Origin: an uncultured Caldilineaceae bacterium
GTDB taxonomy: Bacteria; Chloroflexota; Anaerolineae; Caldilineales; Caldilineaceae
Assembly (NCBI GenBank): GCA_951812725.1
Contig: OX638330.1
Coordinates: 4,691,405-4,755,404, forward strand
Length of the DNA stretch: 64,000 nt
Reading direction: 5' to 3'
In this document: in pieces, positions 25,699 to 34,734 of the stretch
Layout of the letters: every line of letters starts with the position of its first letter
How positions within the stretch are numbered: position 1 is the stretch's first letter
Program-made: the position numbers and the translations under genes
Notes under the pieces: model-generated
What the model was told of the DNA's origin: nothing
Database searches by the model: none
Seen by the model: only the letters and a program-made list of their open reading frames with translations

Positions 25699-25764
25699 TG
25701 CGGACCGTGTACTGGCCGCGCGGGCGGGATGGCTGGGCGGTCTCCTTCCTCGACAGGAGCGCCA

Positions 25765-26541
25765 ATGTTTTTGCCCGGACTCGTCTCGATCACTTTTCGC
25801 CAACTCTCTGCAACTGAAATCATCGCCCTGGTAACGCAGGCCGGCCTGGCCGCGGTCGAGTGGGGTGGGGATGTCCATGTCCCGCACGGGGATGAGGCGC
25901 GGGCGCTGGCTGTCGCGCGCACGGGCGCTGATGCCGGTCTTCACGTGGCGGCCTACGGCTCCTACTACCGCGTCGGTCACTCTGAAACCGGACCATTCGA
26001 AGCGGTGCTGGCCTCGGCGGTTGCGCTGGGCGCGCCGCAGATTCGCGTATGGCCCGGAAACCAGGGCAGCGACGATGCGGACGAGGCCTACTTTCAGTCG
26101 GTCGTTGCCGACAGCCGCCGCATCGCCGACCTGGCGCAGGCCGAAGGAGTTGGCATCGTCTACGAGTTCCACGGTAACACGCTCACGGACACGAACGCGG
26201 CGGCCGTGCGACTGCTGCAGACGGTAGATCATGCCAATGTGCGCTCGCTGTGGCAGCCGCCCCGCTTCTCTGCACACGCCGAAAACCTGGCCGGATTGGA
26301 GATGGTGCGGCCCTGGCTGGAGAATCTGCATGTTTTCCACTGGCATCTGCAGACCGGCGAGCGCCGCCCCCTGGCAGAGGGCGAGGACTTCTGGGGGGAC
26401 TATCTGGCCAACGCGGCGGATTCCGGGCGCACGCGCTACGCGCTGCTGGAGTTCGTTGAGGATGATGCGCCGGAGGCCTTCGTGCGCGACGCCGCGACGC
26501 TGCTGCGGTGGCTCGGCAACTTTCCCGACACGAACAACTGA
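25765..26541 (+). CDS. TIM-barrel sugar isomerase/epimerase
   Basis: A 258-residue barrel. MFLPGLVSITFRQLSATEII opens the protein. 'LAAVEWGGDVHVPHGDEARA' (first strand Glu), 'VGIVYEFHGNTLTDTNAAAV' (Glu/His), 'VRSLWQPPRFSAHAENLAGL' and 'LENLHVFHWHLQTGERRPLA' follow. The Asp expected at the third metal-ligand strand is Gln-Pro-Pro (WQPPRF), so metal binding or catalysis may differ. The ATG 25765 has AGGAG six bases upstream. It follows the dehydrogenase by 66 bases. Confidence 0.8.
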   Translation: MFLPGLVSITFRQLSATEIIALVTQAGLAAVEWGGDVHVPHGDEARALAVARTGADAGLHVAAYGSYYRVGHSETGPFEAVLASAVALGAPQIRVWPGNQGSDDADEAYFQSVVADSRRIADLAQAEGVGIVYEFHGNTLTDTNAAAVRLLQTVDHANVRSLWQPPRFSAHAENLAGLEMVRPWLENLHVFHWHLQTGERRPLAEGEDFWGDYLANAADSGRTRYALLEFVEDDAPEAFVRDAATLLRWLGNFPDTNN

Positions 26542-26550
26542 CCACTACGC

Positions 26551-27858
26551 ATGGCCCACCTCCGCCAGCAGACTCCCATTGACCCGGACGGCCCGCGCGC
26601 CGTGCTCGAACTCATGGTCCGCCCGTGGGCGCCGGCCGCGGTCAGTCAACACGTACGCCTCGTGCTGGGGGATGTCGAATGTGCCGCGAGCGACGCGGTC
26701 TGGGTGGAGATCAGCTATGGGCTGGCGGGCGCGCCTCTGACATATCTGCGGCATATTCTGCAGGTTGACGGTTGGCGCTGCGCTGAACCGATCGAACAGC
26801 TGCTCAACGGCGCGACACCCTACGCGACCTGGCGCAGCGGTTGCCCGCCGGCGCTGCTGATGGCGCGTACAGGGGACGACGACGCGCAGGGCAACCCGGC
26901 CTATCAGGTGACGCTGCAGCTGACCGTTAGTGGGCTGACCGACGGCGGCCCCCGCGATGGCTCCGCCATTACCTTCGCCCTGGACGGGATCAGTGGCGAG
27001 GAGCTACTGCGCTTCGGCGAGACGTTCGACGAGGAGTTGCGGCGGGCGCTGGAGCACCACTGGCCTGAGGCCGTCCCTGCTAGGGCAGCGGTGGCGGCGG
27101 TTGGCTCCGATGTGAACAGCTTCAGCGGTCGCGTCAACGCGGCGGCCTATGACGCGCTTGGAAGCGACTACAGCCACGACTATTTGGCTGAACCGTTTTT
27201 CCGTGAGGCGTTTGAGGGCTGGCTGGGAGCGTTACCCGCCAATGGCCGCGTATTGGAGGTCGGCTGCGGGCACGGCAGGCCGATCGCGGCCGCGCTGGCA
27301 GCCGCGGGACAGCTCGTAACCGGCATCGACCCGTCGGCGCAGATGATCGCCGAGGCCCGGCAGGCTGTGCCGGAGCAGGACTTTCGTCAGATGGCATTGG
27401 TGGAACTGGAGGAGACGGACGCCTTCGACGGGGCCTGCTGCTTCTTTTCGCTGCTGTGCATGGACCCGATCGAGCTGCGGATTGGCCTGGAGCGGTTGCA
27501 CAGGGCGCTGAAGGTGGGTGCGCCGCTGCTGATCGTCTCCGGCGTGCCGGATCTGTTTACGCGGACATCGCCGCTGCGCAGCGTACAGGGGCGGACCACC
27601 TGGGAGTGGCCTTATGATCATGAGGATATGGCCGCCGTCCTGCGCGCGGGCGGGCAGTGGCAGGTCGGGGCGCCGGCGCTGCGTTTTTACGATACGGACA
27701 CGCTCACGCAGATCGAGGCAACGTCGTTGGACCAGTTGGCGGCTGACCCCCGCTATTCGCCCGGCGCTGAGATGGCCGATGCGCTGGAGTTCGCGACGGG
27801 GAAGCGGATTGTGAAGGGCGTCTATGCGCTCGTCGCGCGTAAGGTGTCAGGGGTATAG
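26551..27858 (+). CDS. class I SAM methyltransferase with unknown N-terminal domain
   Basis: A 435-residue protein. Residues ~195-330 form a Rossmann methyltransferase: VLEVGCGHGRPIAAAL (motif I, SAM binding), TGIDPSAQMIAEAR (motif II), 'FDGACCFFSLLCMDPIEL' (motif IV/V). The first ~190 residues, including 'FALDGISGEELLRFGETFDE', do not match a domain I recognise. The start is close (9 bases) after the isomerase stop, without a clear ribosome box, so translational coupling is likely. The target molecule is unknown. It ends the plus-strand metabolic series; the next gene is convergent. Confidence 0.8.
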   Translation: MAHLRQQTPIDPDGPRAVLELMVRPWAPAAVSQHVRLVLGDVECAASDAVWVEISYGLAGAPLTYLRHILQVDGWRCAEPIEQLLNGATPYATWRSGCPPALLMARTGDDDAQGNPAYQVTLQLTVSGLTDGGPRDGSAITFALDGISGEELLRFGETFDEELRRALEHHWPEAVPARAAVAAVGSDVNSFSGRVNAAAYDALGSDYSHDYLAEPFFREAFEGWLGALPANGRVLEVGCGHGRPIAAALAAAGQLVTGIDPSAQMIAEARQAVPEQDFRQMALVELEETDAFDGACCFFSLLCMDPIELRIGLERLHRALKVGAPLLIVSGVPDLFTRTSPLRSVQGRTTWEWPYDHEDMAAVLRAGGQWQVGAPALRFYDTDTLTQIEATSLDQLAADPRYSPGAEMADALEFATGKRIVKGVYALVARKVSGV

Positions 27859-27933
27859 CCCGTTGACATTTCACGCAGGAAGTTAAGAGAGCGATAGGGG
27901 CAGTGTCTACAGGGATGCGCGCTGATAAGTCTG

Positions 27934-30900
27934 CTAGCGATCCGGAGGGGCCACCACCTGTACGCTTTCACTATTGGTCGCGATCACAAGCGGCCCGTAG
28001 ACCCACCCGAATCGGTCCCCAATGTTGATCTGCCACCAGTCGCCAAGGCCAGGACTTTTGCCAGTGATGACGAAAAAATCGCCGGGCGCGGCCGTTCCAA
28101 TGACTCTGTAATTGGTGCCTGGCCCTTCCCTCACGTTTACTGGAGTGTCTATGGTCACCCAAGGCGTCATAGAAGTCAGTTTCGCTGTAAGGGGGGCTTG
28201 ATCCACAGTTAAGACATAGCCGCTTGGCGGGTCCCATCTGCTTGCCACGCCTAGGATGTATTCCCCCGTATGTGGCGCCTGGAAGACAATCCTTGCGTCC
28301 AATCCGAACAGACCGCCGCCGCTGTTCTCATCCCGTAACCACACCTCTAGAGTCTCTCCCTGATAACCCCATACAGTGAGTTGGGTGTCAGCCAAGATTG
28401 ACATAGCCAAGATTTCGACCGTCTCATTTCTTGCCAGATCCAGGTAATAATAGTCAATATCCGTAGGGAAATCGATATTGCCGTGGAGGATCTGTCCAAC
28501 CCGAATCTCCTTACCTCTGTCCGGGTCATCGAACTGAACAAGTCGGTGACTCGCTGCCAAGGTTGTCTCTCTCGAAATCTGCAGCGGGATCAGGAAGAGC
28601 GGTCCATACCTTCGTGTAACAAAGGAAAATGAACTGGTCTCAACTTCTGCCTGAGTGTCGCCATAGGAGTCGACGATCTGGAAACTGACATCGTCCCCAC
28701 CGCTAAACTCGATCTCGATTGCAGTTCCGGGCGGTTCGTTGATGATGTAGACATCTCCATAGTTGCGCGGCGTCAGTCTATAGCGGAGGGAGCCGCCTTC
28801 CATATCGAATTGTCTCTTGCCAAGGCCGGACGGGTCCCTGCCAGCAATCAGTTGACGGACGCGCGGCAGGAGGTCGGCGGACGAGGCGGCAAGTCCGAAC
28901 TCCTTGCGGAACGAAAACCCGCTGATGCCTATTACATCGCCCATATCGGATACTAGCGCGCCGCCACTTTGTCCTCCTGTGATCGCAGCATCGGTCTGGA
29001 AATAAGTGATCCCAACCGTCTCCCACTCTCGCAAACGCGACAAGATGCCCCGGGTCATTGTCGTTTTCGGATAGGCTTCGACCTCGCCCGGGTAACCAAT
29101 CAGGTACACCTCAGAGCCAATCGATATGTTCTCTCCGTCAAGCATGGGCACGGGTTCCACTTGGGTAGGAATTGGGCCAAGAACGGCTAAGTCCACCAAC
29201 AGATCCCAGCCTATTACCGGCACATCCCTGTAGTCGGTACCATCCGGAAACGCGACACGAACGGCGTTGAACGGCCAGACCACATGGGCGTTCGTTACTA
29301 CGTATCCCCCTTCAACAAGCACACCGCTGCCGGTGCCGGCATCCGTATGAATGAAGGCGATTGCGGGCGAGACCATTTCGAAGATTCGGGCAGAAGAGAC
29401 CTGTTCTGTGGTTGCCGTAGATGTCGAAGTTGTCGAAGCTGTGGCGAAGCAGAACGGCAACTCAAGTTCCTCAAAGTCATTGCCCTCAACGTTTTCCCAA
29501 TTGGCAGGAACACATCCTTCCAACCGGTTACCAGACAGGTAAAGCTGCTCCAGATGGGAGAGGCTACCCAGTTCGGGAGGGATGTCCCCACTCAGCTGAT
29601 TATCTGCAAGGCCTAACCCTGTCAGTTCTGTGAGGTTGCCCAATTCTGAGGGCATGGTCCCACTCAACCCGTTGCCCCAGAGGCTCAGCCCCGTCAGCTT
29701 TGTCAGGTTGCCCAATTCTGATGGAATTTCGCCGCTCAATTGATTTGATTGAAGAAAGAGATTTTCCAGGTTGGTAAGATTGCCAAGTTCTGGCGGAATG
29801 GTCCCGCTCAGTTTATTTTGCCCAAGATACAACGCTGTCAAATTTGAAAGTTGGTCCAGTTTTGGCGGAATCGGGCCACTTAATTGATTCTCCGTAAGAC
29901 TTAGCCATTCCAGGTTGGTCAGATCGCCCAGTTCTGCCGGAATTACCCCTGACAATTTATTTGTGTAGAGGCCTAACTGTTCCAGATTGGTTAAATTTCC
30001 CAATTCAGTCGGGATCGGTCCGCTCAACTCGTTGGCTCCCAGGTGCAGCATTTCAAGGTTGGCAAGCCGGCCTAGTTCAGGGGGAATTGGCCCGGTCAGT
30101 TCGTTAGTCCAGAGGTCCAGCTCAATCAGGTTGGCAAGAACGCTTATTGCTGACGGAATCGAACCGCTCAGCTGATTCTCTGAAAGATACAAGCCTTCCA
30201 GAAAGGCAAGGTGGCCTAATTCTGATGGGATCGCACCGTTCAATTCATTTTCTGAGAGGTCCAGTTCAATTACACGGTCGTTCTCGTCCGTGATGACACC
30301 ATACCAGGTCCCGATTGACCTGTTGCTCAACCAATTCTGGTTGCTCACCCAGTTGTCGCCGTCAGTGGCTTCATAGAGGGCAATCAACGCGTCTTTATCT
30401 GTACAAATGGACAACCTGAGCTCGTCCAGATCATTGTCCTTAACATCCTGCCATACTTCGGGAATGCATCCGTTTAACCGGTTGTCAGCCAGAAAAAGCA
30501 CGTCTAGGCTAGAGAGCTTGTTTAACTCCGGTGGAATGTTACCAGTCAATCGATTGACATGAAGGCCCAACCCTTTCAGCCTTGCGAGGTTACCAAGATC
30601 GGGTGGAATAGTACCCGTCAACCGATTCCCAGAAAGAACAAGCGATTCCAGTCTGGCGAGCTTACCCAGTTCTGGAGGAACTGTTCCTCCCAACCGATTC
30701 CAAGAGAGCGCAAGATGTTCCAGGTTGGCGAGTTTACTTAGTTCCGGCGAAATCGGACCACTTAACTGATTCGAGTAGAGATGCAATAGAGTCAACTTTG
30801 AAAGGCTTCCCAGTTCTGGAGGAATCGTCCCGCGCAACTGATTCACTGCGAGGCTTAGCACTTCCAGCTTGGTAAGGTTGCCTAGTTCTGGAGGAATCGT

Positions 30901-32061
30901 GCCACTCAACTCATTTTCATAAAGATTCAGTTCAATAACGCGACCACTGTCGTCCGCCGTGACCCCGTACCACTCCCCTATTGGCCTACTGCTCAGCCAG
31001 TTGTCGTTTTCGAGCCAGTTATCGCCGTCTGTGGCTTCGAAAAGCGTGATCAGTACGTCTCTATCCGAACAGAACTGCAGACCGATTTCGTCCAGATCAC
31101 TGTCCTCAATGTCACGCCAGATCTCGGGCAGGCATCCACTTAATTGGTTGTCTGCAAGGTATAGCTGTGTCAGGCCAGTAAGGTTTTCCAGATCTGGTGG
31201 AACTGTTCCGCTCAATTCATTACCCCAAAGACTCAGAGCCTCCAGGTTAATGAGGTTGCCCAATTCTGGTGGAATCACTCCGCTCAGACGGTTGTCCGAA
31301 AGGGCCAGCATCGTTAGATCAGTCAAATTGCCCAATTTTGATGGAATCGTTCCTCTCAACTGATTCCCCCAGAGGAATAATCTTTCAAGATTCGTGAGAT
31401 TGCCTAACTCTGTCGGAATCGTCCCACCCAGTCGATTGTCCGAGAGATACAACCATCCCAGGTTGGTGAGTTTGCTTAATTCTGATGGAATCGAACCGCT
31501 CAGCTGATTGCCCGAAAGCATCAGCCATCTCAGGTTGTCGAGTTCTGCCAATTCTGTCGGAATCGTCCCTCGCAAATTGTTTTCGAACAAGGCCAGCAAT
31601 TCCAAGTTGGATAGGTTACCCAACTCTGACGGAATCCCGCCACTCAACCGATTGTCGAATAGGGATAGCGTTGTCAGGTTGTTGAGACTGCCCAACTCTA
31701 ACGGAATCGTGCCACTCAACTGATTCTGTGAAAGGTTTAATTCTTCTAAGTTAGTAAGGCTGCCCAACTCGGATGGAATCGTGCCGTTTAACTCGTTCTC
31801 CGACAGATCCAGTTCAATGACGCGACCGTTTCGGTCCGTTGTGACGCCGTGCCAGGAGTCGAGCGACGCATTGGAGAGCCAGTTCCTGTTGTTCGTCCAG
31901 TTGTCGCCGTCGGTATCCTGGTAGAGTGCCTCTAGCGCGTCCCTCTCTGCATCTTTGGACGTGGCGATAGGTGACGATGCATAGACTGTAGGGCCGCTCA
32001 GCCCAGCGATCAAGGAACACACAGCAATTGTGGCAATCAGGACTCTGAAAAATGCCTTCAT
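27934..32061 (-). CDS. secreted LRR - trypsin-like protease - SH3b multidomain protein
   Basis: A 1375-residue exported protein. ATG 32061 (MKAFFRVLIATIAVCSLIAG) has AGGAGG upstream and a signal peptide ending near VYASS. Three blocks follow (starting near residues 40, 330 and 553). Each opens with a cap such as DALIALYEATDGDNW and contains about 10, 7 and 11 plant-type leucine-rich repeats (L..L.L..N.LSG.IP.ELG.L), roughly 28 in all. Residues ~885-1080 are an HtrA/trypsin-like protease with triad H926 (TNAHVV), D957 (VDLAVL) and S1032 (GGQSGGAL). Residues ~1190-1285 resemble a PPC-type beta domain (TDIDYYYLDL). Residues ~1303-1367 are a bacterial SH3 (VNVREGPGTNYRVIG). The likely role is extracellular recognition plus proteolysis; the target is unknown. 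Confidence 0.88.
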   Translation of the reverse strand: MKAFFRVLIATIAVCSLIAGLSGPTVYASSPIATSKDAERDALEALYQDTDGDNWTNNRNWLSNASLDSWHGVTTDRNGRVIELDLSENELNGTIPSELGSLTNLEELNLSQNQLSGTIPLELGSLNNLTTLSLFDNRLSGGIPSELGNLSNLELLALFENNLRGTIPTELAELDNLRWLMLSGNQLSGSIPSELSKLTNLGWLYLSDNRLGGTIPTELGNLTNLERLFLWGNQLRGTIPSKLGNLTDLTMLALSDNRLSGVIPPELGNLINLEALSLWGNELSGTVPPDLENLTGLTQLYLADNQLSGCLPEIWRDIEDSDLDEIGLQFCSDRDVLITLFEATDGDNWLENDNWLSSRPIGEWYGVTADDSGRVIELNLYENELSGTIPPELGNLTKLEVLSLAVNQLRGTIPPELGSLSKLTLLHLYSNQLSGPISPELSKLANLEHLALSWNRLGGTVPPELGKLARLESLVLSGNRLTGTIPPDLGNLARLKGLGLHVNRLTGNIPPELNKLSSLDVLFLADNRLNGCIPEVWQDVKDNDLDELRLSICTDKDALIALYEATDGDNWVSNQNWLSNRSIGTWYGVITDENDRVIELDLSENELNGAIPSELGHLAFLEGLYLSENQLSGSIPSAISVLANLIELDLWTNELTGPIPPELGRLANLEMLHLGANELSGPIPTELGNLTNLEQLGLYTNKLSGVIPAELGDLTNLEWLSLTENQLSGPIPPKLDQLSNLTALYLGQNKLSGTIPPELGNLTNLENLFLQSNQLSGEIPSELGNLTKLTGLSLWGNGLSGTMPSELGNLTELTGLGLADNQLSGDIPPELGSLSHLEQLYLSGNRLEGCVPANWENVEGNDFEELELPFCFATASTTSTSTATTEQVSSARIFEMVSPAIAFIHTDAGTGSGVLVEGGYVVTNAHVVWPFNAVRVAFPDGTDYRDVPVIGWDLLVDLAVLGPIPTQVEPVPMLDGENISIGSEVYLIGYPGEVEAYPKTTMTRGILSRLREWETVGITYFQTDAAITGGQSGGALVSDMGDVIGISGFSFRKEFGLAASSADLLPRVRQLIAGRDPSGLGKRQFDMEGGSLRYRLTPRNYGDVYIINEPPGTAIEIEFSGGDDVSFQIVDSYGDTQAEVETSSFSFVTRRYGPLFLIPLQISRETTLAASHRLVQFDDPDRGKEIRVGQILHGNIDFPTDIDYYYLDLARNETVEILAMSILADTQLTVWGYQGETLEVWLRDENSGGGLFGLDARIVFQAPHTGEYILGVASRWDPPSGYVLTVDQAPLTAKLTSMTPWVTIDTPVNVREGPGTNYRVIGTAAPGDFFVITGKSPGLGDWWQINIGDRFGWVYGPLVIATNSESVQVVAPPDR

Positions 32062-32271
32062 GACATCCCTCCTGCTTGCTGAATTGACTAACAGGTCGAA
32101 ACACCTGATATTTGTGGAAAGAGGTAGTACGAGGAGCACTGCTTTTCTTATTGTACAAAACTTTTACGAAACCAAGAAATTGGACAGAAAAGACCCGAGT
32201 CTCTCAGACCCGGGTCCAAAGTACCGCTATATCCTGGTATCGAAGTCTCTTAGCACGCACCGTTTTGGCGG

Positions 32272-32445
32272 CTAGAGCTGCTTGATGAGAATCCGTGCAA
32301 CCGCGACCATCGAAGGCGTCTTACCACTCGTTTCGCTGTCGAGTTCAACCATATCAAGATCGACGACGATTTCGCGGTATGAGTGTGCTTGCGGAATCTG
32401 CCTTGGGATAAATGGCTCGAAAACTCTAAGCCACAGACAGGAATC
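32272..32445 (-). pseudogene. possible 3' gene fragment upstream of the LRR gene
   Basis: In the minus strand one frame reads without stop as ...FEPFIPRQIPQAHSYREIVV followed by DLDMVELDSETSGKTPSMVA and VARILIKQL-stop at 32272. The even, hydrophilic composition looks like a real C-terminus, but there is no start codon and I do not recognise the family. It fills most of the gap between the LRR gene and the dehydrogenase. Confidence 0.3.
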
Positions 32446-32448
32446 CCC

Positions 32449-33507
32449 TCAACCGACATCCACGCCGAACGAGCCCCTGACCGCGATCTTATACGCGGTC
32501 TTCCCGTCGAGCTCATAGCCGCCGTCGAGGGCGTCGAAGCCTTCGGGCACGCGCTCGAGGGGCAGGACATGGCTGATCATCGCGCCGAAATCGACGTCAC
32601 TGTTCTGTAGCACCGCCACCGCGCGCGTGAAGTGATGGTAGCGGCTGCCCCATACGCCCTCCAGCCGCAGATTGGGGCGCAGAAAGTGCCGGTGCGGGTT
32701 TACCTCGATCGTGCCGACGTCCACGAAGTGTCCGACCTCGACGAAGACACCGTCCTCTTTCACTAACTCCAGCCCTTCGGGGAAGGCGGGCAGAAAACCC
32801 GCGGCCTCGATCACGACGTCGGCGCCGGCGCGGCCTGGGGTCATCCCCAGCGCCATCTCCCGGCGCTCATCCGCGTCGGGCACGGACATGATGTCGATTG
32901 TCTCGTGCGCGCCCAGTTTGCGGGCAAGCTCCAGGCGACCGGCCGGTCCGCCGATGACGATCAGGCGGCCGGCGCCGCTGATTTTGGCCGCGATGAGACA
33001 CATCATACCGATCGGGCCGGACCCCTGTACGATGACCGTGTCGCCGATCTTTATGTCGCCGCGCAGGGCGCAGTGCACGCCGACCGTGAACGGTTCGGCC
33101 AGGACGCCCACCTGCGGCGGCGCCTCGAACTTGATCATGCACGAATCCGGGTTGGAGAGGTAGATATAGTCGGCGAACCCGCCGCTGAAAGGTTCATCGG
33201 CGCTGCGGTAGCCGTAGATCATGCCGCCGTTGCGGGGATGGAAGACAACACGGTCACCCTCTTTGACCGGGGTGCCGTTAAAGTCGGTGGTCAGGCCTTT
33301 GCCGAGGGCTTCGATGATGCCGACGTTCTCGTGCCCCAGCATCGTTGCCGGCTCAATCCCCTTCTGCCAGTTGTGAATATCGGTGCCGCAGATGCCGCAT
33401 AGCTCTTGGCGCAGCAGAACTGTGCCCGGCGCGGGGTCCGGCACGGTGTATTCGCCAATGCTGAACTCTTTCCCTTCTGTTGTAACTGCCAGTCCTACCC
33501 TTGTCAT
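32449..33507 (-). CDS. zinc-type medium-chain alcohol/sorbitol dehydrogenase, paralog 1
   Basis: A 352-residue MDR-family dehydrogenase. CGICGTDIHNWQKG carries the catalytic zinc Cys; GHENVGIIEALGKG supplies the His-Glu pair of the zinc site; the Rossmann motif is VQGSGPIGMMCLIAA, with IGGPAGRLELARKLGA after it. The usual four-cysteine structural zinc lobe is not visible. The ATG at 33507 has AAGGAG six bases upstream; the longer open frame is not supported. Members oxidise polyols or threonine. It lies about 150 bases downstream of a close paralog (33664-34716), in tandem on the same strand. Confidence 0.88.
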   Translation of the reverse strand: MTRVGLAVTTEGKEFSIGEYTVPDPAPGTVLLRQELCGICGTDIHNWQKGIEPATMLGHENVGIIEALGKGLTTDFNGTPVKEGDRVVFHPRNGGMIYGYRSADEPFSGGFADYIYLSNPDSCMIKFEAPPQVGVLAEPFTVGVHCALRGDIKIGDTVIVQGSGPIGMMCLIAAKISGAGRLIVIGGPAGRLELARKLGAHETIDIMSVPDADERREMALGMTPGRAGADVVIEAAGFLPAFPEGLELVKEDGVFVEVGHFVDVGTIEVNPHRHFLRPNLRLEGVWGSRYHHFTRAVAVLQNSDVDFGAMISHVLPLERVPEGFDALDGGYELDGKTAYKIAVRGSFGVDVG

Positions 33508-33663
33508 CTTTATCTCCTTAAAGGTTCCCTCTGTACTCAGCGCATGGACCCGCGGCCAAGCCAACCACACCCACTCCACGCCCACCGACCGCGGTGGGCT
33601 CGAGCAACGGAAACCGCTGCACAACAACGCGGCCGCGTTCTGTGGATTGGCGTGATAGGGCGC

Positions 33664-34716
33664 TCAGGAGGCTCCAAACGCCCCCCGCACCGCGATCTTG
33701 AAAGCCGTCTTTCCGTCCAGCATATAGCCGCTGTCGAGCGCGTCAAAGCCCTCCCGCACCCTCTCCAGAGGAAGGATGTGGCTGATCACAGGCGCGAAGT
33801 CGATGCCGCCGCTCTCCATAACCGCTACCGCGCGCACGAAGTGATGGAAGTTGCTGCCGCGAACGCCTTCCAGCCGCAGATTGGGGCGCAGAAAATGCCG
33901 GTGCGGGTTTACCGTGACCGTGCCGACATCCACGTAGTGGCCGACCTCGACAAAGACACCGTCCTCCTTCACCAGCTCCAACCCTTCGGGGAAGGCCGGC
34001 AGAAAGCCGGCGGCCTCGATCACCGCATCGGCGCCGGCGCGGCCCGGCGTCATCCCCAGCGCAATCTCCCTGCGCTCCTCCGCGTCGGGCACGGCCATAA
34101 TATCGATCGTCTCGTGCGCGCCCAGTTTGCGGGCAAGCTCCAGGCGGCCGGCAGGACCGCCGATGACGATCAGCCGGCCGGCGCCGCTGATCCTGGCCGC
34201 GATCAGGCACATCATGCCGATCGGGCCCGCGCCCTGCACGATGACCGTGTCGCCGATTTTGACTCCGCCGCGCAACGCGGCATGCACGCCGATCGTGAAC
34301 GGCTCGGCAAAAACGCCCACCTGCGGCGGCGCCTCCGACTTGATTATGCACGAATCCGGGTCGGACAGGTAGATGTAGTCGGCGAACCCGCCGCTAAAGG
34401 GCTCTCCCGCGCCGCCGTGACCGGAAGCCATGACAGTGTTGCGGGGATGGAAAACGACACGATCTCCCTCTCTAATCGGGGTGCCGTTATAGTCGGTGGT
34501 TACGCCTTTGCCGAGGGCCTCGATCACGCCGACGTTTTCGTGTCCCAGCATCGTTGCCCGCTCGATCCCTTTCTGCCAGTTGTGAAGGTCGGTGCCGCAG
34601 ATGCCGCCCAGCTCTTGCTGCAGCAGCACCGTGCCCGGCGCGGGGTCCGGCACGGTGTATTCGCCGATGCTGAACTCTTTCCCAACGGTGACAACTGCCT
34701 GTCCTGTCCGTGTCAT
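33664..34716 (-). CDS. zinc-type medium-chain alcohol/sorbitol dehydrogenase, paralog 2
   Basis: A 350-residue paralog of the preceding dehydrogenase, alike through most of its length: CGTDLHNWQKG, GHENVGVIEALGKG, VQGAGPIGMMCLIAARISGA, 'GDRVVFHPRNTVMASGHGGA'. The main differences are around residues 95-105, where the first paralog has GGMIYGYRSADE, next to the substrate pocket. This suggests tandem duplication followed by a change in specificity. AGGAG six bases before the ATG supports the start. Confidence 0.88.
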   Translation of the reverse strand: MTRTGQAVVTVGKEFSIGEYTVPDPAPGTVLLQQELGGICGTDLHNWQKGIERATMLGHENVGVIEALGKGVTTDYNGTPIREGDRVVFHPRNTVMASGHGGAGEPFSGGFADYIYLSDPDSCIIKSEAPPQVGVFAEPFTIGVHAALRGGVKIGDTVIVQGAGPIGMMCLIAARISGAGRLIVIGGPAGRLELARKLGAHETIDIMAVPDAEERREIALGMTPGRAGADAVIEAAGFLPAFPEGLELVKEDGVFVEVGHYVDVGTVTVNPHRHFLRPNLRLEGVRGSNFHHFVRAVAVMESGGIDFAPVISHILPLERVREGFDALDSGYMLDGKTAFKIAVRGAFGAS

Positions 34717-34734
34717 CGAGGACTCCTGTGTGCT

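Noticed and set aside
24646..26346. 566-codon open frame on the minus strand
   Set aside because: Antisense shadow of the dehydrogenase and isomerase genes; GC-rich third positions keep the frame open. No family signal and Arg/His-rich composition.
29500..31800. Dispersed near-repeats suggesting an array
   Set aside because: These are the codons of leucine-rich repeats in the giant secreted protein.
32190..32217. GACCCG/CGGGTC hairpin upstream of the LRR gene as a terminator
   Set aside because: Stem is only six pairs with no adjacent T-run on either strand.
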